DNA from: Procambarus clarkii
Taxonomy: Eukaryota; Arthropoda; Malacostraca; Decapoda; Cambaridae
NCBI RefSeq assembly: GCF_040958095.1
Contig: NC_091207.1
Coordinates: 35,196,779-35,260,778, forward strand
DNA length: 64,000 bases
Direction of reading: 5' to 3'
Part shown: piece by piece, positions 1 to 14,480 of the stretch
Numbering within the stretch: position 1 is the stretch's first letter
Layout of the letters: every line of letters starts with the position of its first letter
The notes under the pieces: generated by a model
What the model was told of the DNA's origin: nothing
The model's database searches: none
Seen by the model: only the letters and a program-made list of their open reading frames with translations
Translations under genes and position numbers: made by a program

Positions 1-1320
1 TTTCCTTGTGTCTAGTGTATAGTGGTCATTGTCTTGTGTCTAGTGTATAGTGGTCATTGTCTTGTAACTAGTGTATAGTGGTCATTGTCTTGTAACTAGT
101 GTATAGTGGACATTATCTTGTGTCTAGTGTTTAGTGGACATTGTCGTGTGTGTAGTGTATAGTGGTCATTATCTTGTGTTTAGTGTATAGTTGTCATTGT
201 CTTGTGTCTAATGTATAATTGTTATTGTCTTGTGTCAAATGTATAGTGGAGATTGTCTTGTGACTAGTGTATAGTGGTCATTGTCTTGTGTCTAGTGTAT
301 GGTGGTCATTGTCTTGTGTCTAGTGTATGGTGGTCATTGTCTTGTGTCTAGTGTATAGTGGTCATTGTCATGAGTCTAGTGTATAGTGGTCATTGTCTTG
401 TGTCTAGTGTATAGTGGTCATTGTCTTGTGACAAGTGTATAGTGGTCATTGTCTTGTGTCTTGTGTATAATGGTCATTGTCTTGTGTCTAGTGTATAATG
501 GCCATTGTCTTGTGTCTAGTGAATAGTGGTCATTGTCTTGTGTCAAGTGTATAGTGGTCATTGTCTTGTGTCTAGTGTATAGAGGTCATTATCTTGTGTC
601 TAGTGTATAGTGGACATTGTCTTGTGACTAGTGTATAGTGGTCATTGTCTTGTGTCTAGTGTATAATGGTCATTGTCTTGTGTCTACTGTATAATGGCCA
701 TTGTCTTGTGTCTAGTGTATAGTGGTCATTGTCTTTTGTCAAGTGTATAATGGGCATTATCTTGTGACTAATGTATAGTGGTCATTGTCTTGTGTCTAGT
801 GTATAGTGGTCATTGTCTTGTGTCTAGTGTATAGTGGTCATTGTCTTGTGTCTAGTGTATAGTGGACATTGTCTTGTGACTAGTGTATAGTGGTCATTGT
901 CTTGTGTCTAGTGTATAATGGTCATTGTCTTGTGTCTAGTGTATAGTGGTCATTGTCTTGTGTCAAGTGTATAGTGGGCATTGTCTTGTGACTAATGTAT
1001 AGTGGTCGTTGTCTTGTGTCTAGTGTATAGTGGTCATTGTCTTGTGTCTAGTGTATAGTGGTCATTAAGTTCTGTATAATGGACATTGCCTTGTCACTAG
1101 TGTATAGTGGTCATTGTCTTGTGACTACTGTATAGTGGACATTGTCTTGTGTCTAGTGTATAGTGGTCATTGTCTTGTGTCTAGTGTACAGTGAACATTA
1201 TCTTATCACTAGTGTATGGTGGTCATTGTCTTGTATCTAGTGTATAGTGGTCATTGTCTTGTGACTAGTGTATAGTGGTCATTGTTTTGTGTCTAGTGTA
1301 TAGTGGTCATTGTCTTGTGT

Positions 1321-1824
1321 CTAATGTATAGTGGTCATTGTCATGTGCCTAGTATATTGTGGTCATTGTCTTGTGTCTAGTGTATAGTGGTCATTGTCTT
1401 GTGTCTAGTGTATAGTGGTCATTGTCTTGTGTCTAGTGTACAGTGGTCATTGTCTTGTGTCAGGTGTATAGTGGACATTGTGTTGTGACTAGTGTATAGT
1501 GGACATTGTCTTGTGAGTAGTGAATAGTGGACATTGCCTTGTGTCTAGTGTATAGTGGTCATTGTCTTGTGTCTAATGTATAGTGGTCATTGTCATGTGC
1601 CTAGTATATTGTGGTCATTGTCTTGTGTCTAGTGTATAGTGGTCATTGTCTTGTGTCTAGTGTATAGTGGTCATTGTCTTGTGTCTAGTGTACAGTGGTC
1701 ATTGTCTTGTGTCAGGTGTATAGTGGACATTGTGTTGTGACTAGTGTATAGTGGACATTGTCTTGTGAGTAGTGAATAGTGGACATTGCCTTGTGTCTAG
1801 TGTATAGTGGTCATTGTCTTGTGT
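1321..1824. repeat. Local 252-bp duplication (9 units) inside the array
   Basis: The stretch beginning CTAATGTATAGTGG with the rare variant CATGTGCCTAGTATATTG at 1321 is repeated from 1573, an offset of 252 bp or exactly nine 28-bp units. Both copies carry the same chain of variants, including GTGTTGTGACTAG and GTGAGTAGTGAATAG. This is a short unit-phase duplication as expected from unequal crossing-over. Confidence 0.8.
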
Positions 1825-2720
1825 CTAGTGTATAGTGGTCATTATTTTGTGACAAGTGTATAGTTGTCATTGTCTTATGTATAGTGTATAGTGAACATTG
1901 TCTTGTGTCTTGTGAATAGTGGACATTGTCTTCCGTCTAGTGTATAGTTGTCATTGACTTGTAACTATTGTATAGTGGTCATTGTCTTATGTCTAGTGCA
2001 TAGTGGACATTGTCTTCTGTCTAGTGTATAGTGGACATTGTGTTGTGACTAGTGTATAGGGATCATTGTCTTGTGACTAGTGTATAGTGGTATTTGTCTT
2101 TTGACTAGTGTATAGTGGTCATTGTTTTGTGTCTAGTGTATAGTGGTCATTGTCTTGTGTCTAGTGAATAGTGGTCATTGTCATGTGCCTAGTATATTTT
2201 GGTCATTGTCTTGTGTCTAGTGTATAATGGTCATTGTCTTGTGTCTAGTGTATAGTGGTCATTGTCTTGTGTCTAGTGTATAGTGGTCATTTTATTATGT
2301 CTAGTGTACAGTGGTCATTTTCTTGTGTATAGTGTATAGTGGTCATTGTCTTGTGTATAGTGGACATTGTCATGTGTCTAGTGAATAGTGGTCATTGTCT
2401 TGTGTCTAGTGTATAGTGGACATTGTCTTGTGTCTAGTGTATAGTGGACATTGCCTTGTGTCTAGTATATAGTGGACATTGTCTTGTGTCTAGTGTATAG
2501 TGGTCATTGTTTTGTGTCAAGTGAATAGTTGACTTTGTCTTGTGACTAATGTATAGTGGTCATTGTCTTGTGTCTAGAGTATAGTGGTCATTGTCTTGAA
2601 ACTAGTATATAGTGGTCATTGTCTTGTGTCTAGTTAATATTGGACATTGTCTTGTGCTTTGTGTATAGTTGTCATTGTCTTGTGACTAGTGTATAGTTGT
2701 CATTGTTTTGTGTCTAGTGT

Positions 2721-5700
2721 ATTATGGTCATTGTCTTATGTCTAGTGTATAGTGTTCATTGTCTTGTGTCAAGTGTATAGTGGTCATTGTCTTGTGTCTA
2801 GTGTATAGTGGTCATTGTCTTGTGTCTAGTGTACAGTGGTCATTGTCTTGTGTCAAGTGTAGAGTGGTCATTGTCTTGTGACTAGTGTATAGTTGTCATT
2901 GTCTTTTGTCTAGTATATTATGGTCATTGTCTTATGTCTAGTGTATAGTGTTCATTGTCTTGTGTCAAGTGTATAGTGGTCATTGTCTTGTGTCTAGTGT
3001 ATAGTGGTCATTGTCTTGTGTCTAGTGTATAGTGGACATTGTCTTGTGACTAGTGTATAGTGGTCATTGTCTTGTGTCTAGTGTATAGTGGACATTGTCT
3101 TGTGACTAGTGTATAGTGGACATTACCTTGTGTCTAGTGTTTAGTGTTCATTGTCTTAAGTCTAGTGTATAGTGGTCATTGTTTTGTAACTAGTGTATAC
3201 TGGTCATTGTCTTGTGTCTAGTGTATAGTGGTCATTATTTTGTGACTATTGTATAGTTGTCATTGACTTATGTATAGTGTATAGTGAACATTGTCTTGTG
3301 TCTTGTGAATAGTGGACATTGTCTTCCGTCTAGTGTATAGTTGTCATTGACTTGTAACTATTGTATAGTGGTCATTGTCTTATGTCTAGTGCATAGTGGA
3401 CATTGTCTTCTGTCTAGTGTATAGTGGACATTGTGTTGTGACTAGTGTATAGGGATCATTGTCTTGTGACTAGTGTATAGTGGTATTTGTCTTTTGACTA
3501 GTGTATAGTGGTCATTGTTTTGTGTCTAGTGTATAGTGGTCATTGTCTTGTGTCTAGTGAATAGTGGTCATTGTCATGTGCCTAGTATATTTTGGTCATT
3601 GTCTTGTGTCTAGTGTATAATGGTCATTGTCTTGTGTCTAGTGTATAGTGGTCATTGTCTTGTGTCTAGTGTATAGTGGTCATTTTATTGTGTCTAGTGT
3701 ACAGTGGTCATTTTCTTGTGTATAGTGTATAGTGGTCATTGTCTTGTGTATAGTGGACATTGTCATGTGTCTAGTGTATAGTGGTCATTGTCTTGTGTCT
3801 AGTGTATAGTGGTCATTTTATTGTGTCTAGTGTACAGTGGTCATTTTCTTGTGTATAGTGTATAGTGGTCATTGTCTTGTGTATAGTGGACATTGTCATG
3901 TGTCTAGTGTATAGTGGTCATTGTCTTGTGTCTAGTGTATAGTGGACATTGTCTTGTGTCTAGTGTATAGTGGACATTGCCTTGTGTCTAGTATATAGTG
4001 GACATTGTCTTGTGTCTAGTGTATAGTGGTCATTGTTTTGTGTCAAGTGAATAGTTGACTTTGTCTTGTGACTAATGTATAGTGGTCATTGTCTTGTGTC
4101 TAGAGTATAGTGGTCATTGTCTTGAAACTAGTATATAGTGGTCATTGTCTTGTGTCTAGTTAATATTGGACATTGTCTTGTGCTTTGTGTATAGTTGTCA
4201 TTGTCTTGTGACTAGTGTATAGTTGTCATTGTCTTGTGTGTAGTGTATTATGGTCATTGTCTTATGTCTAGTGTATAGTGTTCATTGTCTTGTGTCAGGT
4301 GTATAGTGGTCATTGTCTTGTGTCTAGTGTATAGTGGTCATTGTCTTGTGTCTAGTGAACAGTGGTCATTGTCTTGTGTCAAGTGTATAGTGGTCATTGT
4401 CTTGTGACTAGTGTATAGTTGTCATTGTCTTTTGTCTAGTATATTATGGTCATTGTCTTATGTCTAGTGTATAGTGTTCATTGTCTTGTGTCAAGTGTAT
4501 AGTGGTCATTGTCTTGTGTCTAGTGTATAGTGGTCATTGTCTTGTGTCTAGTGTATAGTGGACATTGTCTTGTGACTAGTGTATAGTGGTCATTGTCTTG
4601 TGTCTAGTGTATAGTGGACATTGTCTTGTGACTAGTGTATAGTGGACATTGCCTTGTGTCTAGTGTATAGTGGTCATTGTCTTAAGTCTAGTATATTGTG
4701 GTCATTGTCTTGTGACTAATGTATAGTGGTCATTATTTTGTGTCTAGTGTATGGTGGACATTTCCTTGTGTATAGTGGTCATTGTCTTGTGTCTAGTGTA
4801 TAGTGGTCATTGTCTTGTAACTAGTGTATAGTGGACATTATCTTGTGTCTAGTGTTTAGTGGACATTGTCGTGTGTGTAGTGTATAGTGGTCATAGTCTT
4901 GTGTTTAGTGTATAGTGGTCATTGTTTTGTGTCTAGTGTATAGTGGACATTGTCATGTGTCTAGTGTATAGTGGTCATTGTCTTGTGTCTAGTGAAAAGT
5001 GGACATTGTCTTGTGTCTAGTGTATAGTGGACATCGTCTTGTGTCTAGTGTATAGTGGTCATTGGCTTGTGTCTAGTGTATAGTGGACATTGTCCTGTGA
5101 CTAGTGTATAGTGGTCATTGTCTTGTGTGAAATGTATAGTGGTCATTGTCTTGTGTCTAGTGTATAGTGGTCATTGTCTTGTGTCTAGTGTATAGTGGAC
5201 ATTGTCTTGTGACTAGTGTATAGTGGTCATTGTCTTGTGTCTAGTGTATAGTGGTCATTTTCTTGTGTATAGTGTATAGTGGTCATTGTCTTGTGTATAG
5301 TGGACATTGTCATGTGTCTAGTGTATAGTGGTCATTGTCTTGTGTCTAGTGTATAGTGGACATTGTCTTGTGTCTAGTGTATTGGGGTCATTGTCTTGTG
5401 TCTAGTGTATAGTGGTCATTGAGTTCTGTATAATGGACATTGTCTTGTCACTAGTGTATAGTGGTCATTGTCTTGTGACTACTGTATAGTGGACATTGTC
5501 TTGTGTCTAGTGTATAGTGGTCATTGTCTTGTGTCTAGTGTACAGTGAACATTATCTTATAGCTAGTGTATGGTGGTCATTGTCTTGTATCTAGTGTAAA
5601 GTGGTCATTATTTTGTGACTAGTGTATGGTGGTCATTGTCTTGTGTATAGTGGACATTGTCTTGTGACTTGTGTATAGTGTACATTGCCTTGTGTATAGT

Positions 5701-8600
5701 GTACATTGCTTTGTGTCTAGTGTATAGTGGTCATTGTATTGTGTCTAGTGTATAGTGGTCATTGTCTTGTGACTACTGTATAGTGGTCATTGTCTTGTGT
5801 CTAGTGTATAGTGGTCATTATTTTGTGACAAGTGTATAGTTGTCATTGTCTTATGTATAGTGTATAGTGAACATTGTCTTGTGTCTTGTGAATAGTGGAC
5901 ATTGTCTTCCGTCTAGTGTATAGTTGTCATTGACTTGTAACTATTGTATAGTGGTCATTGTCTTATGTCTAGTGCATAGTGGACATTGTCTTCTGTCTAG
6001 TGTATAGTGGACATTGTGTTGTGACTAGTGTATAGGGATCATTGTCTTGTGACTAGTGTATAGTGGTATTTGTCTTTTGACTAGTGTATAGTGGTCATTG
6101 TTTTGTGTCTAGTGTATAGTGGTCATTGTCTTGTGTCTAGTGAATAGTGGTCATTGTCATGTGCCTAGTATATTTTGGTCATTGTCTTGTGTCTAGTGTA
6201 TAATGGTCATTGTCTTGTGTCTAGTGTATAGTGGTCATTGTCTTGTGTCTAGTGTATAGTGGTCATTTTATTGTGTCTAGTGTACAGTGGTCATTTTCTT
6301 GTGTATAGTGTATAGTGGTCATTGTCTTGTGTATAGTGGACATTGTCATGTGTTTAGTGAATAGTGGTCATTGTCTTCTGTCTAGTGTATAGTGGACATT
6401 GTCTTGTGTCTAGTGTATAGTGGACATTGCCTTGTGTCTAGTATATAGTGGACATTGTCTTGTGTCTAGTGTATAGTGGTCATTGTTTTGTGTCAAGTGA
6501 ATAGTTGACTTTGTCTTGTGACTAATGTATAGTGGTCATTGTCTTGTGTCTAGAGTATAGTGGTCATTGTCTTGAAACTAGTATATAGTGGTCATTGTCT
6601 TGTGTCTAGTTAATATTGGACATTGTCTTGTGCTTTGTGTATAGTTGTCATTGTCTTGTGACTAGTGTATAGTTGTCATTGTTTTGTGTCTAGTGTATTA
6701 TGGTCATTGTCTTATGTCTAGTGTATAGTGTTCATTGTCTTGTGTCAAGTGTATAGTGGTCATTGTCTTGTGTCTAGTGTATAGTGGTCATTGTCTTGTG
6801 TCTAGTGTACAGTGGTCATTGTCTTGTGTCAAGTGTAGAGTGGTCATTGTCTTGTGACTAGTGTATAGTTGTCATTGTCTTTTGTCTAGTATATTATGGT
6901 CATTGTCTTATGTCTAGTGTATAGTGTTCATTGTCTTGTGTCAAGTGTATAGTGGTCATTGTCTTGTGTCTAGTGTATAGTGGTCATTGTCTTGTGTCTA
7001 GTGTATAGTGGACATTGTCTTGTGACTAGTGTATTGTGGTCATTGTCTTGTGTCTAGTGTATAGTGGACATTGTCTTGTGACTAGTGTATAGTGGACATT
7101 GCCTTGTGTCTAGTGTTTAGTGTTCATTGTCTTAAGTCTAGTGTATAGTGGTCATTGTCTTGTAACTAGTGTATACTGGTCATTGTCTTGTGTCTAGTGT
7201 ATAGTGGTCATTATTTTGTGACTAGTGTATAGTTGTCATTGTCTTATGTATAGTGTATAGTGAACATTGTCTTGTGTCTTGTGAATAGTGGACATTGTCT
7301 TCCGTCTAGTGTATAGTTGTCATTGACTTGTAACTATTGTATAGTGGTCATTGTCTTATGTCTAGTGCATAGTGGACATTGTCTTCTGTCTAGTGTATAG
7401 TGGACATTGTGTTGTGACTAGTGTATAGGGATCATTGTCTTGTGACTAGTGTATAGTGGTATTTGTCTTTTGACTAGTGTATAGTGGTCATTGTTTTGTG
7501 TCTAGTGTATAGTGGTCATTGTCTTGTGTCTAGTGAATAGTGGTCATTGTCATGTGCCTAGTATATTTTGGTCATTGTCTTGTGTCTAGTGTATAATGGT
7601 CATTGTCTTGTGTCTAGTGTATAGTGGTCATTGTCTTGTGTCTAGTGTATAGTGGTCATTTTATTGTGTCTAGTGTACAGTGGTCATTTTCTTGTGTATA
7701 GTGTATAGTGGTCATTGTCTTGTGTATAGTGGACATTGTCATGTGTCTAGTGTATAGTGGTCATTGTCTTGTGTCTAGTGTATAGTGGACATTGTCTTGT
7801 GTCTAGTGTATTGGGGTCATTGTCTTGTGTCTAGTGTATAGTGGTCATTGAGTTCTGTATAATGGACATTGTCTTGTCACTAGTGTATAGTGGTCATTGT
7901 CTTGTGACTACTGTATAGTGGACATTGTCTTGTGTCTAGTGTATAGTGGTCATTGTCTTGTGTCTAGTGTACAGTGAACATTATCTTATAGCTAGTGTAT
8001 GGTGGTCATTGTCTTGTATCTAGTGTAAAGTGGTCATTATTTTGTGACTAGTGTATGGTGGTCATTGTCTTGTGTATAGTGGACATTGTCTTGTGACTTG
8101 TGTATAGTGTACATTGCCTTGTGTATAGTGTACATTGCTTTGTGTCTAGTGTATAGTGGTCATTGTATTGTGTCTAGTGTATAGTGGTCATTGTCTTGTG
8201 ACTACTGTATAGTGGTCATTGTCTTGTGTCTAGTGTATAGTGGTCATTATTTTGTGACAAGTGTATAGTTGTCATTGTCTTATGTATAGTGTATAGTGAA
8301 CATTGTCTTGTGTCTTGTGAATAGTGGACATTGTCTTCCGTCTAGTGTATAGTTGTCATTGACTTGTAACTATTGTATAGTGGTCATTGTCTTATGTCTA
8401 GTGCATAGTGGACATTGTCTTCTGTCTAGTGTATAGTGGACATTGTGTTGTGACTAGTGTATAGGGATCATTGTCTTGTGACTAGTGTATAGTGGTATTT
8501 GTCTTTTGACTAGTGTATAGTGGTCATTGTTTTGTGTCTAGTGTATAGTGGTCATTGTCTTGTGTCTAGTGAATAGTGGTCATTGTCATGTGCCTAGTAT
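2721..8600. repeat. Higher-order repeat, 5,880 bp, copy 1
   Basis: From about 2721 the sequence matches the sequence 5,880 bp downstream line by line; 5,880 is exactly 210 x 28. Reading both copies I noticed only two differences, near 4358 (GTGAAC against GTGTAC) and 6378 (CTTCTG against CTTGTG). The left edge is placed where flanking variants stop agreeing. Inside it are older sub-repeats of about 1,393 and 1,036 bp, marked by the rare string TCTTCCGTCTAG near 3320, 5905, 7297 and 8335. Confidence 0.85.
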
Positions 8601-11600
8601 ATTATGGTCATTGTCTTATGTCTAGTGTATAGTGTTCATTGTCTTGTGTCAAGTGTATAGTGGTCATTGTCTTGTGTCTAGTGTATAGTGGTCATTGTCT
8701 TGTGTCTAGTGTACAGTGGTCATTGTCTTGTGTCAAGTGTAGAGTGGTCATTGTCTTGTGACTAGTGTATAGTTGTCATTGTCTTTTGTCTAGTATATTA
8801 TGGTCATTGTCTTATGTCTAGTGTATAGTGTTCATTGTCTTGTGTCAAGTGTATAGTGGTCATTGTCTTGTGTCTAGTGTATAGTGGTCATTGTCTTGTG
8901 TCTAGTGTATAGTGGACATTGTCTTGTGACTAGTGTATAGTGGTCATTGTCTTGTGTCTAGTGTATAGTGGACATTGTCTTGTGACTAGTGTATAGTGGA
9001 CATTACCTTGTGTCTAGTGTTTAGTGTTCATTGTCTTAAGTCTAGTGTATAGTGGTCATTGTTTTGTAACTAGTGTATACTGGTCATTGTCTTGTGTCTA
9101 GTGTATAGTGGTCATTATTTTGTGACTATTGTATAGTTGTCATTGACTTATGTATAGTGTATAGTGAACATTGTCTTGTGTCTTGTGAATAGTGGACATT
9201 GTCTTCCGTCTAGTGTATAGTTGTCATTGACTTGTAACTATTGTATAGTGGTCATTGTCTTATGTCTAGTGCATAGTGGACATTGTCTTCTGTCTAGTGT
9301 ATAGTGGACATTGTGTTGTGACTAGTGTATAGGGATCATTGTCTTGTGACTAGTGTATAGTGGTATTTGTCTTTTGACTAGTGTATAGTGGTCATTGTTT
9401 TGTGTCTAGTGTATAGTGGTCATTGTCTTGTGTCTAGTGAATAGTGGTCATTGTCATGTGCCTAGTATATTTTGGTCATTGTCTTGTGTCTAGTGTATAA
9501 TGGTCATTGTCTTGTGTCTAGTGTATAGTGGTCATTGTCTTGTGTCTAGTGTATAGTGGTCATTTTATTGTGTCTAGTGTACAGTGGTCATTTTCTTGTG
9601 TATAGTGTATAGTGGTCATTGTCTTGTGTATAGTGGACATTGTCATGTGTCTAGTGTATAGTGGTCATTGTCTTGTGTCTAGTGTATAGTGGTCATTTTA
9701 TTGTGTCTAGTGTACAGTGGTCATTTTCTTGTGTATAGTGTATAGTGGTCATTGTCTTGTGTATAGTGGACATTGTCATGTGTCTAGTGTATAGTGGTCA
9801 TTGTCTTGTGTCTAGTGTATAGTGGACATTGTCTTGTGTCTAGTGTATAGTGGACATTGCCTTGTGTCTAGTATATAGTGGACATTGTCTTGTGTCTAGT
9901 GTATAGTGGTCATTGTTTTGTGTCAAGTGAATAGTTGACTTTGTCTTGTGACTAATGTATAGTGGTCATTGTCTTGTGTCTAGAGTATAGTGGTCATTGT
10001 CTTGAAACTAGTATATAGTGGTCATTGTCTTGTGTCTAGTTAATATTGGACATTGTCTTGTGCTTTGTGTATAGTTGTCATTGTCTTGTGACTAGTGTAT
10101 AGTTGTCATTGTCTTGTGTGTAGTGTATTATGGTCATTGTCTTATGTCTAGTGTATAGTGTTCATTGTCTTGTGTCAGGTGTATAGTGGTCATTGTCTTG
10201 TGTCTAGTGTATAGTGGTCATTGTCTTGTGTCTAGTGTACAGTGGTCATTGTCTTGTGTCAAGTGTATAGTGGTCATTGTCTTGTGACTAGTGTATAGTT
10301 GTCATTGTCTTTTGTCTAGTATATTATGGTCATTGTCTTATGTCTAGTGTATAGTGTTCATTGTCTTGTGTCAAGTGTATAGTGGTCATTGTCTTGTGTC
10401 TAGTGTATAGTGGTCATTGTCTTGTGTCTAGTGTATAGTGGACATTGTCTTGTGACTAGTGTATAGTGGTCATTGTCTTGTGTCTAGTGTATAGTGGACA
10501 TTGTCTTGTGACTAGTGTATAGTGGACATTGCCTTGTGTCTAGTGTATAGTGGTCATTGTCTTAAGTCTAGTATATTGTGGTCATTGTCTTGTGACTAAT
10601 GTATAGTGGTCATTATTTTGTGTCTAGTGTATGGTGGACATTTCCTTGTGTATAGTGGTCATTGTCTTGTGTCTAGTGTATAGTGGTCATTGTCTTGTAA
10701 CTAGTGTATAGTGGACATTATCTTGTGTCTAGTGTTTAGTGGACATTGTCGTGTGTGTAGTGTATAGTGGTCATAGTCTTGTGTTTAGTGTATAGTGGTC
10801 ATTGTTTTGTGTCTAGTGTATAGTGGACATTGTCATGTGTCTAGTGTATAGTGGTCATTGTCTTGTGTCTAGTGAAAAGTGGACATTGTCTTGTGTCTAG
10901 TGTATAGTGGACATCGTCTTGTGTCTAGTGTATAGTGGTCATTGGCTTGTGTCTAGTGTATAGTGGACATTGTCCTGTGACTAGTGTATAGTGGTCATTG
11001 TCTTGTGTGAAATGTATAGTGGTCATTGTCTTGTGTCTAGTGTATAGTGGTCATTGTCTTGTGTCTAGTGTATAGTGGACATTGTCTTGTGACTAGTGTA
11101 TAGTGGTCATTGTCTTGTGTCTAGTGTATAGTGGTCATTTTCTTGTGTATAGTGTATAGTGGTCATTGTCTTGTGTATAGTGGACATTGTCATGTGTCTA
11201 GTGTATAGTGGTCATTGTCTTGTGTCTAGTGTATAGTGGACATTGTCTTGTGTCTAGTGTATTGGGGTCATTGTCTTGTGTCTAGTGTATAGTGGTCATT
11301 GAGTTCTGTATAATGGACATTGTCTTGTCACTAGTGTATAGTGGTCATTGTCTTGTGACTACTGTATAGTGGACATTGTCTTGTGTCTAGTGTATAGTGG
11401 TCATTGTCTTGTGTCTAGTGTACAGTGAACATTATCTTATAGCTAGTGTATGGTGGTCATTGTCTTGTATCTAGTGTAAAGTGGTCATTATTTTGTGACT
11501 AGTGTATGGTGGTCATTGTCTTGTGTATAGTGGACATTGTCTTGTGACTTGTGTATAGTGTACATTGCCTTGTGTATAGTGTACATTGCTTTGTGTCTAG

Positions 11601-14480
11601 TGTATAGTGGTCATTGTATTGTGTCTAGTGTATAGTGGTCATTGTCTTGTGACTACTGTATAGTGGTCATTGTCTTGTGTCTAGTGTATAGTGGTCATTA
11701 TTTTGTGACAAGTGTATAGTTGTCATTGTCTTATGTATAGTGTATAGTGAACATTGTCTTGTGTCTTGTGAATAGTGGACATTGTCTTCCGTCTAGTGTA
11801 TAGTTGTCATTGACTTGTAACTATTGTATAGTGGTCATTGTCTTATGTCTAGTGCATAGTGGACATTGTCTTCTGTCTAGTGTATAGTGGACATTGTGTT
11901 GTGACTAGTGTATAGGGATCATTGTCTTGTGACTAGTGTATAGTGGTATTTGTCTTTTGACTAGTGTATAGTGGTCATTGTTTTGTGTCTAGTGTATAGT
12001 GGTCATTGTCTTGTGTCTAGTGAATAGTGGTCATTGTCATGTGCCTAGTATATTTTGGTCATTGTCTTGTGTCTAGTGTATAATGGTCATTGTCTTGTGT
12101 CTAGTGTATAGTGGTCATTGTCTTGTGTCTAGTGTATAGTGGTCATTTTATTGTGTCTAGTGTACAGTGGTCATTTTCTTGTGTATAGTGTATAGTGGTC
12201 ATTGTCTTGTGTATAGTGGACATTGTCATGTGTTTAGTGAATAGTGGTCATTGTCTTGTGTCTAGTGTATAGTGGACATTGTCTTGTGTCTAGTGTATAG
12301 TGGACATTGCCTTGTGTCTAGTATATAGTGGACATTGTCTTGTGTCTAGTGTATAGTGGTCATTGTTTTGTGTCAAGTGAATAGTTGACTTTGTCTTGTG
12401 ACTAATGTATAGTGGTCATTGTCTTGTGTCTAGAGTATAGTGGTCATTGTCTTGAAACTAGTATATAGTGGTCATTGTCTTGTGTCTAGTTAATATTGGA
12501 CATTGTCTTGTGCTTTGTGTATAGTTGTCATTGTCTTGTGACTAGTGTATAGTTGTCATTGTTTTGTGTCTAGTGTATTATGGTCATTGTCTTATGTCTA
12601 GTGTATAGTGTTCATTGTCTTGTGTCAAGTGTATAGTGGTCATTGTCTTGTGTCTAGTGTATAGTGGTCATTGTCTTGTGTCTAGTGTACAGTGGTCATT
12701 GTCTTGTGTCAAGTGTAGAGTGGTCATTGTCTTGTGACTAGTGTATAGTTGTCATTGTCTTTTGTCTAGTATATTATGGTCATTGTCTTATGTCTAGTGT
12801 ATAGTGTTCATTGTCTTGTGTCAAGTGTATAGTGGTCATTGTCTTGTGTCTAGTGTATAGTGGTCATTGTCTTGTGTCTAGTGTATAGTGGACATTGTCT
12901 TGTGACTAGTGTATTGTGGTCATTGTCTTGTGTCTAGTGTATAGTGGACATTGTCTTGTGACTAGTGTATAGTGGACATTGCCTTGTGTCTAGTGTTTAG
13001 TGTTCATTGTCTTAAGTCTAGTGTATAGTGGTCATTGTCTTGTAACTAGTGTATACTGGTCATTGTCTTGTGTCTAGTGTATAGTGGTCATTATTTTGTG
13101 ACTAGTGTATAGTTGTCATTGTCTTATGTATAGTGTATAGTGAACATTGTCTTGTGTCTTGTGAATAGTGGACATTGTCTTCCGTCTAGTGTATAGTTGT
13201 CATTGACTTGTAACTATTGTATAGTGGTCATTGTCTTATGTCTAGTGCATAGTGGACATTGTCTTCTGTCTAGTGTATAGTGGACATTGTGTTGTGACTA
13301 GTGTATAGGGATCATTGTCTTGTGACTAGTGTATAGTGGTATTTGTCTTTTGACTAGTGTATAGTGGTCATTGTTTTGTGTCTAGTGTATAGTGGTCATT
13401 GTCTTGTGTCTAGTGAATAGTGGTCATTGTCATGTGCCTAGTATATTTTGGTCATTGTCTTGTGTCTAGTGTATAATGGTCATTGTCTTGTGTCTAGTGT
13501 ATAGTGGTCATTGTCTTGTGTCTAGTGTATAGTGGTCATTTTATTGTGTCTAGTGTACAGTGGTCATTTTCTTGTGTATAGTGTATAGTGGTCATTGTCT
13601 TGTGTATAGTGGACATTGTCATGTGTCTAGTGTATAGTGGTCATTGTCTTGTGTCTAGTGTATAGTGGACATTGTCTTGTGTCTAGTGTATTGGGGTCAT
13701 TGTCTTGTGTCTAGTGTATAGTGGTCATTGAGTTCTGTATAATGGACATTGTCTTGTCACTAGTGTATAGTGGTCATTGTCTTGTGACTACTGTATAGTG
13801 GACATTGTCTTGTGTCTAGTGTATAGTGGTCATTGTCTTGTGTCTAGTGTACAGTGAACATTATCTTATAGCTAGTGTATGGTGGTCATTGTCTTGTATC
13901 TAGTGTAAAGTGGTCATTATTTTGTGACTAGTGTATGGTGGTCATTGTCTTGTGTATAGTGGACATTGTCTTGTGACTTGTGTATAGTGTACATTGCCTT
14001 GTGTATAGTGTACATTGCTTTGTGTCTAGTGTATAGTGGTCATTGTATTGTGTCTAGTGTATAGTGGTCATTGTCTTGTGACTACTGTATAGTGGTCATT
14101 GTCTTGTGTCTAGTGTATAGTGGTCATTATTTTGTGACAAGTGTATAGTTGTCATTGTCTTATGTATAGTGTATAGTGAACATTGTCTTGTGTCTTGTGA
14201 ATAGTGGACATTGTCTTCCGTCTAGTGTATAGTTGTCATTGACTTGTAACTATTGTATAGTGGTCATTGTCTTATGTCTAGTGCATAGTGGACATTGTCT
14301 TCTGTCTAGTGTATAGTGGACATTGTGTTGTGACTAGTGTATAGGGATCATTGTCTTGTGACTAGTGTATAGTGGTATTTGTCTTTTGACTAGTGTATAG
14401 TGGTCATTGTTTTGTGTCTAGTGTATAGTGGTCATTGTCTTGTGTCTAGTGAATAGTGGTCATTGTCATGTGCCTAGTAT
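8601..14480. repeat. Higher-order repeat, 5,880 bp, copy 2
   Basis: This is the second copy of the 210-unit block and is almost identical to 2721-8600. Identity ends at about 14480, where copy 1 continues into TATTATGGTC and this copy into TATTTTGGTC. The near-perfect match over 5.9 kb means either a very recent duplication or an assembly duplication; the sequence alone cannot decide. Confidence 0.85.
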
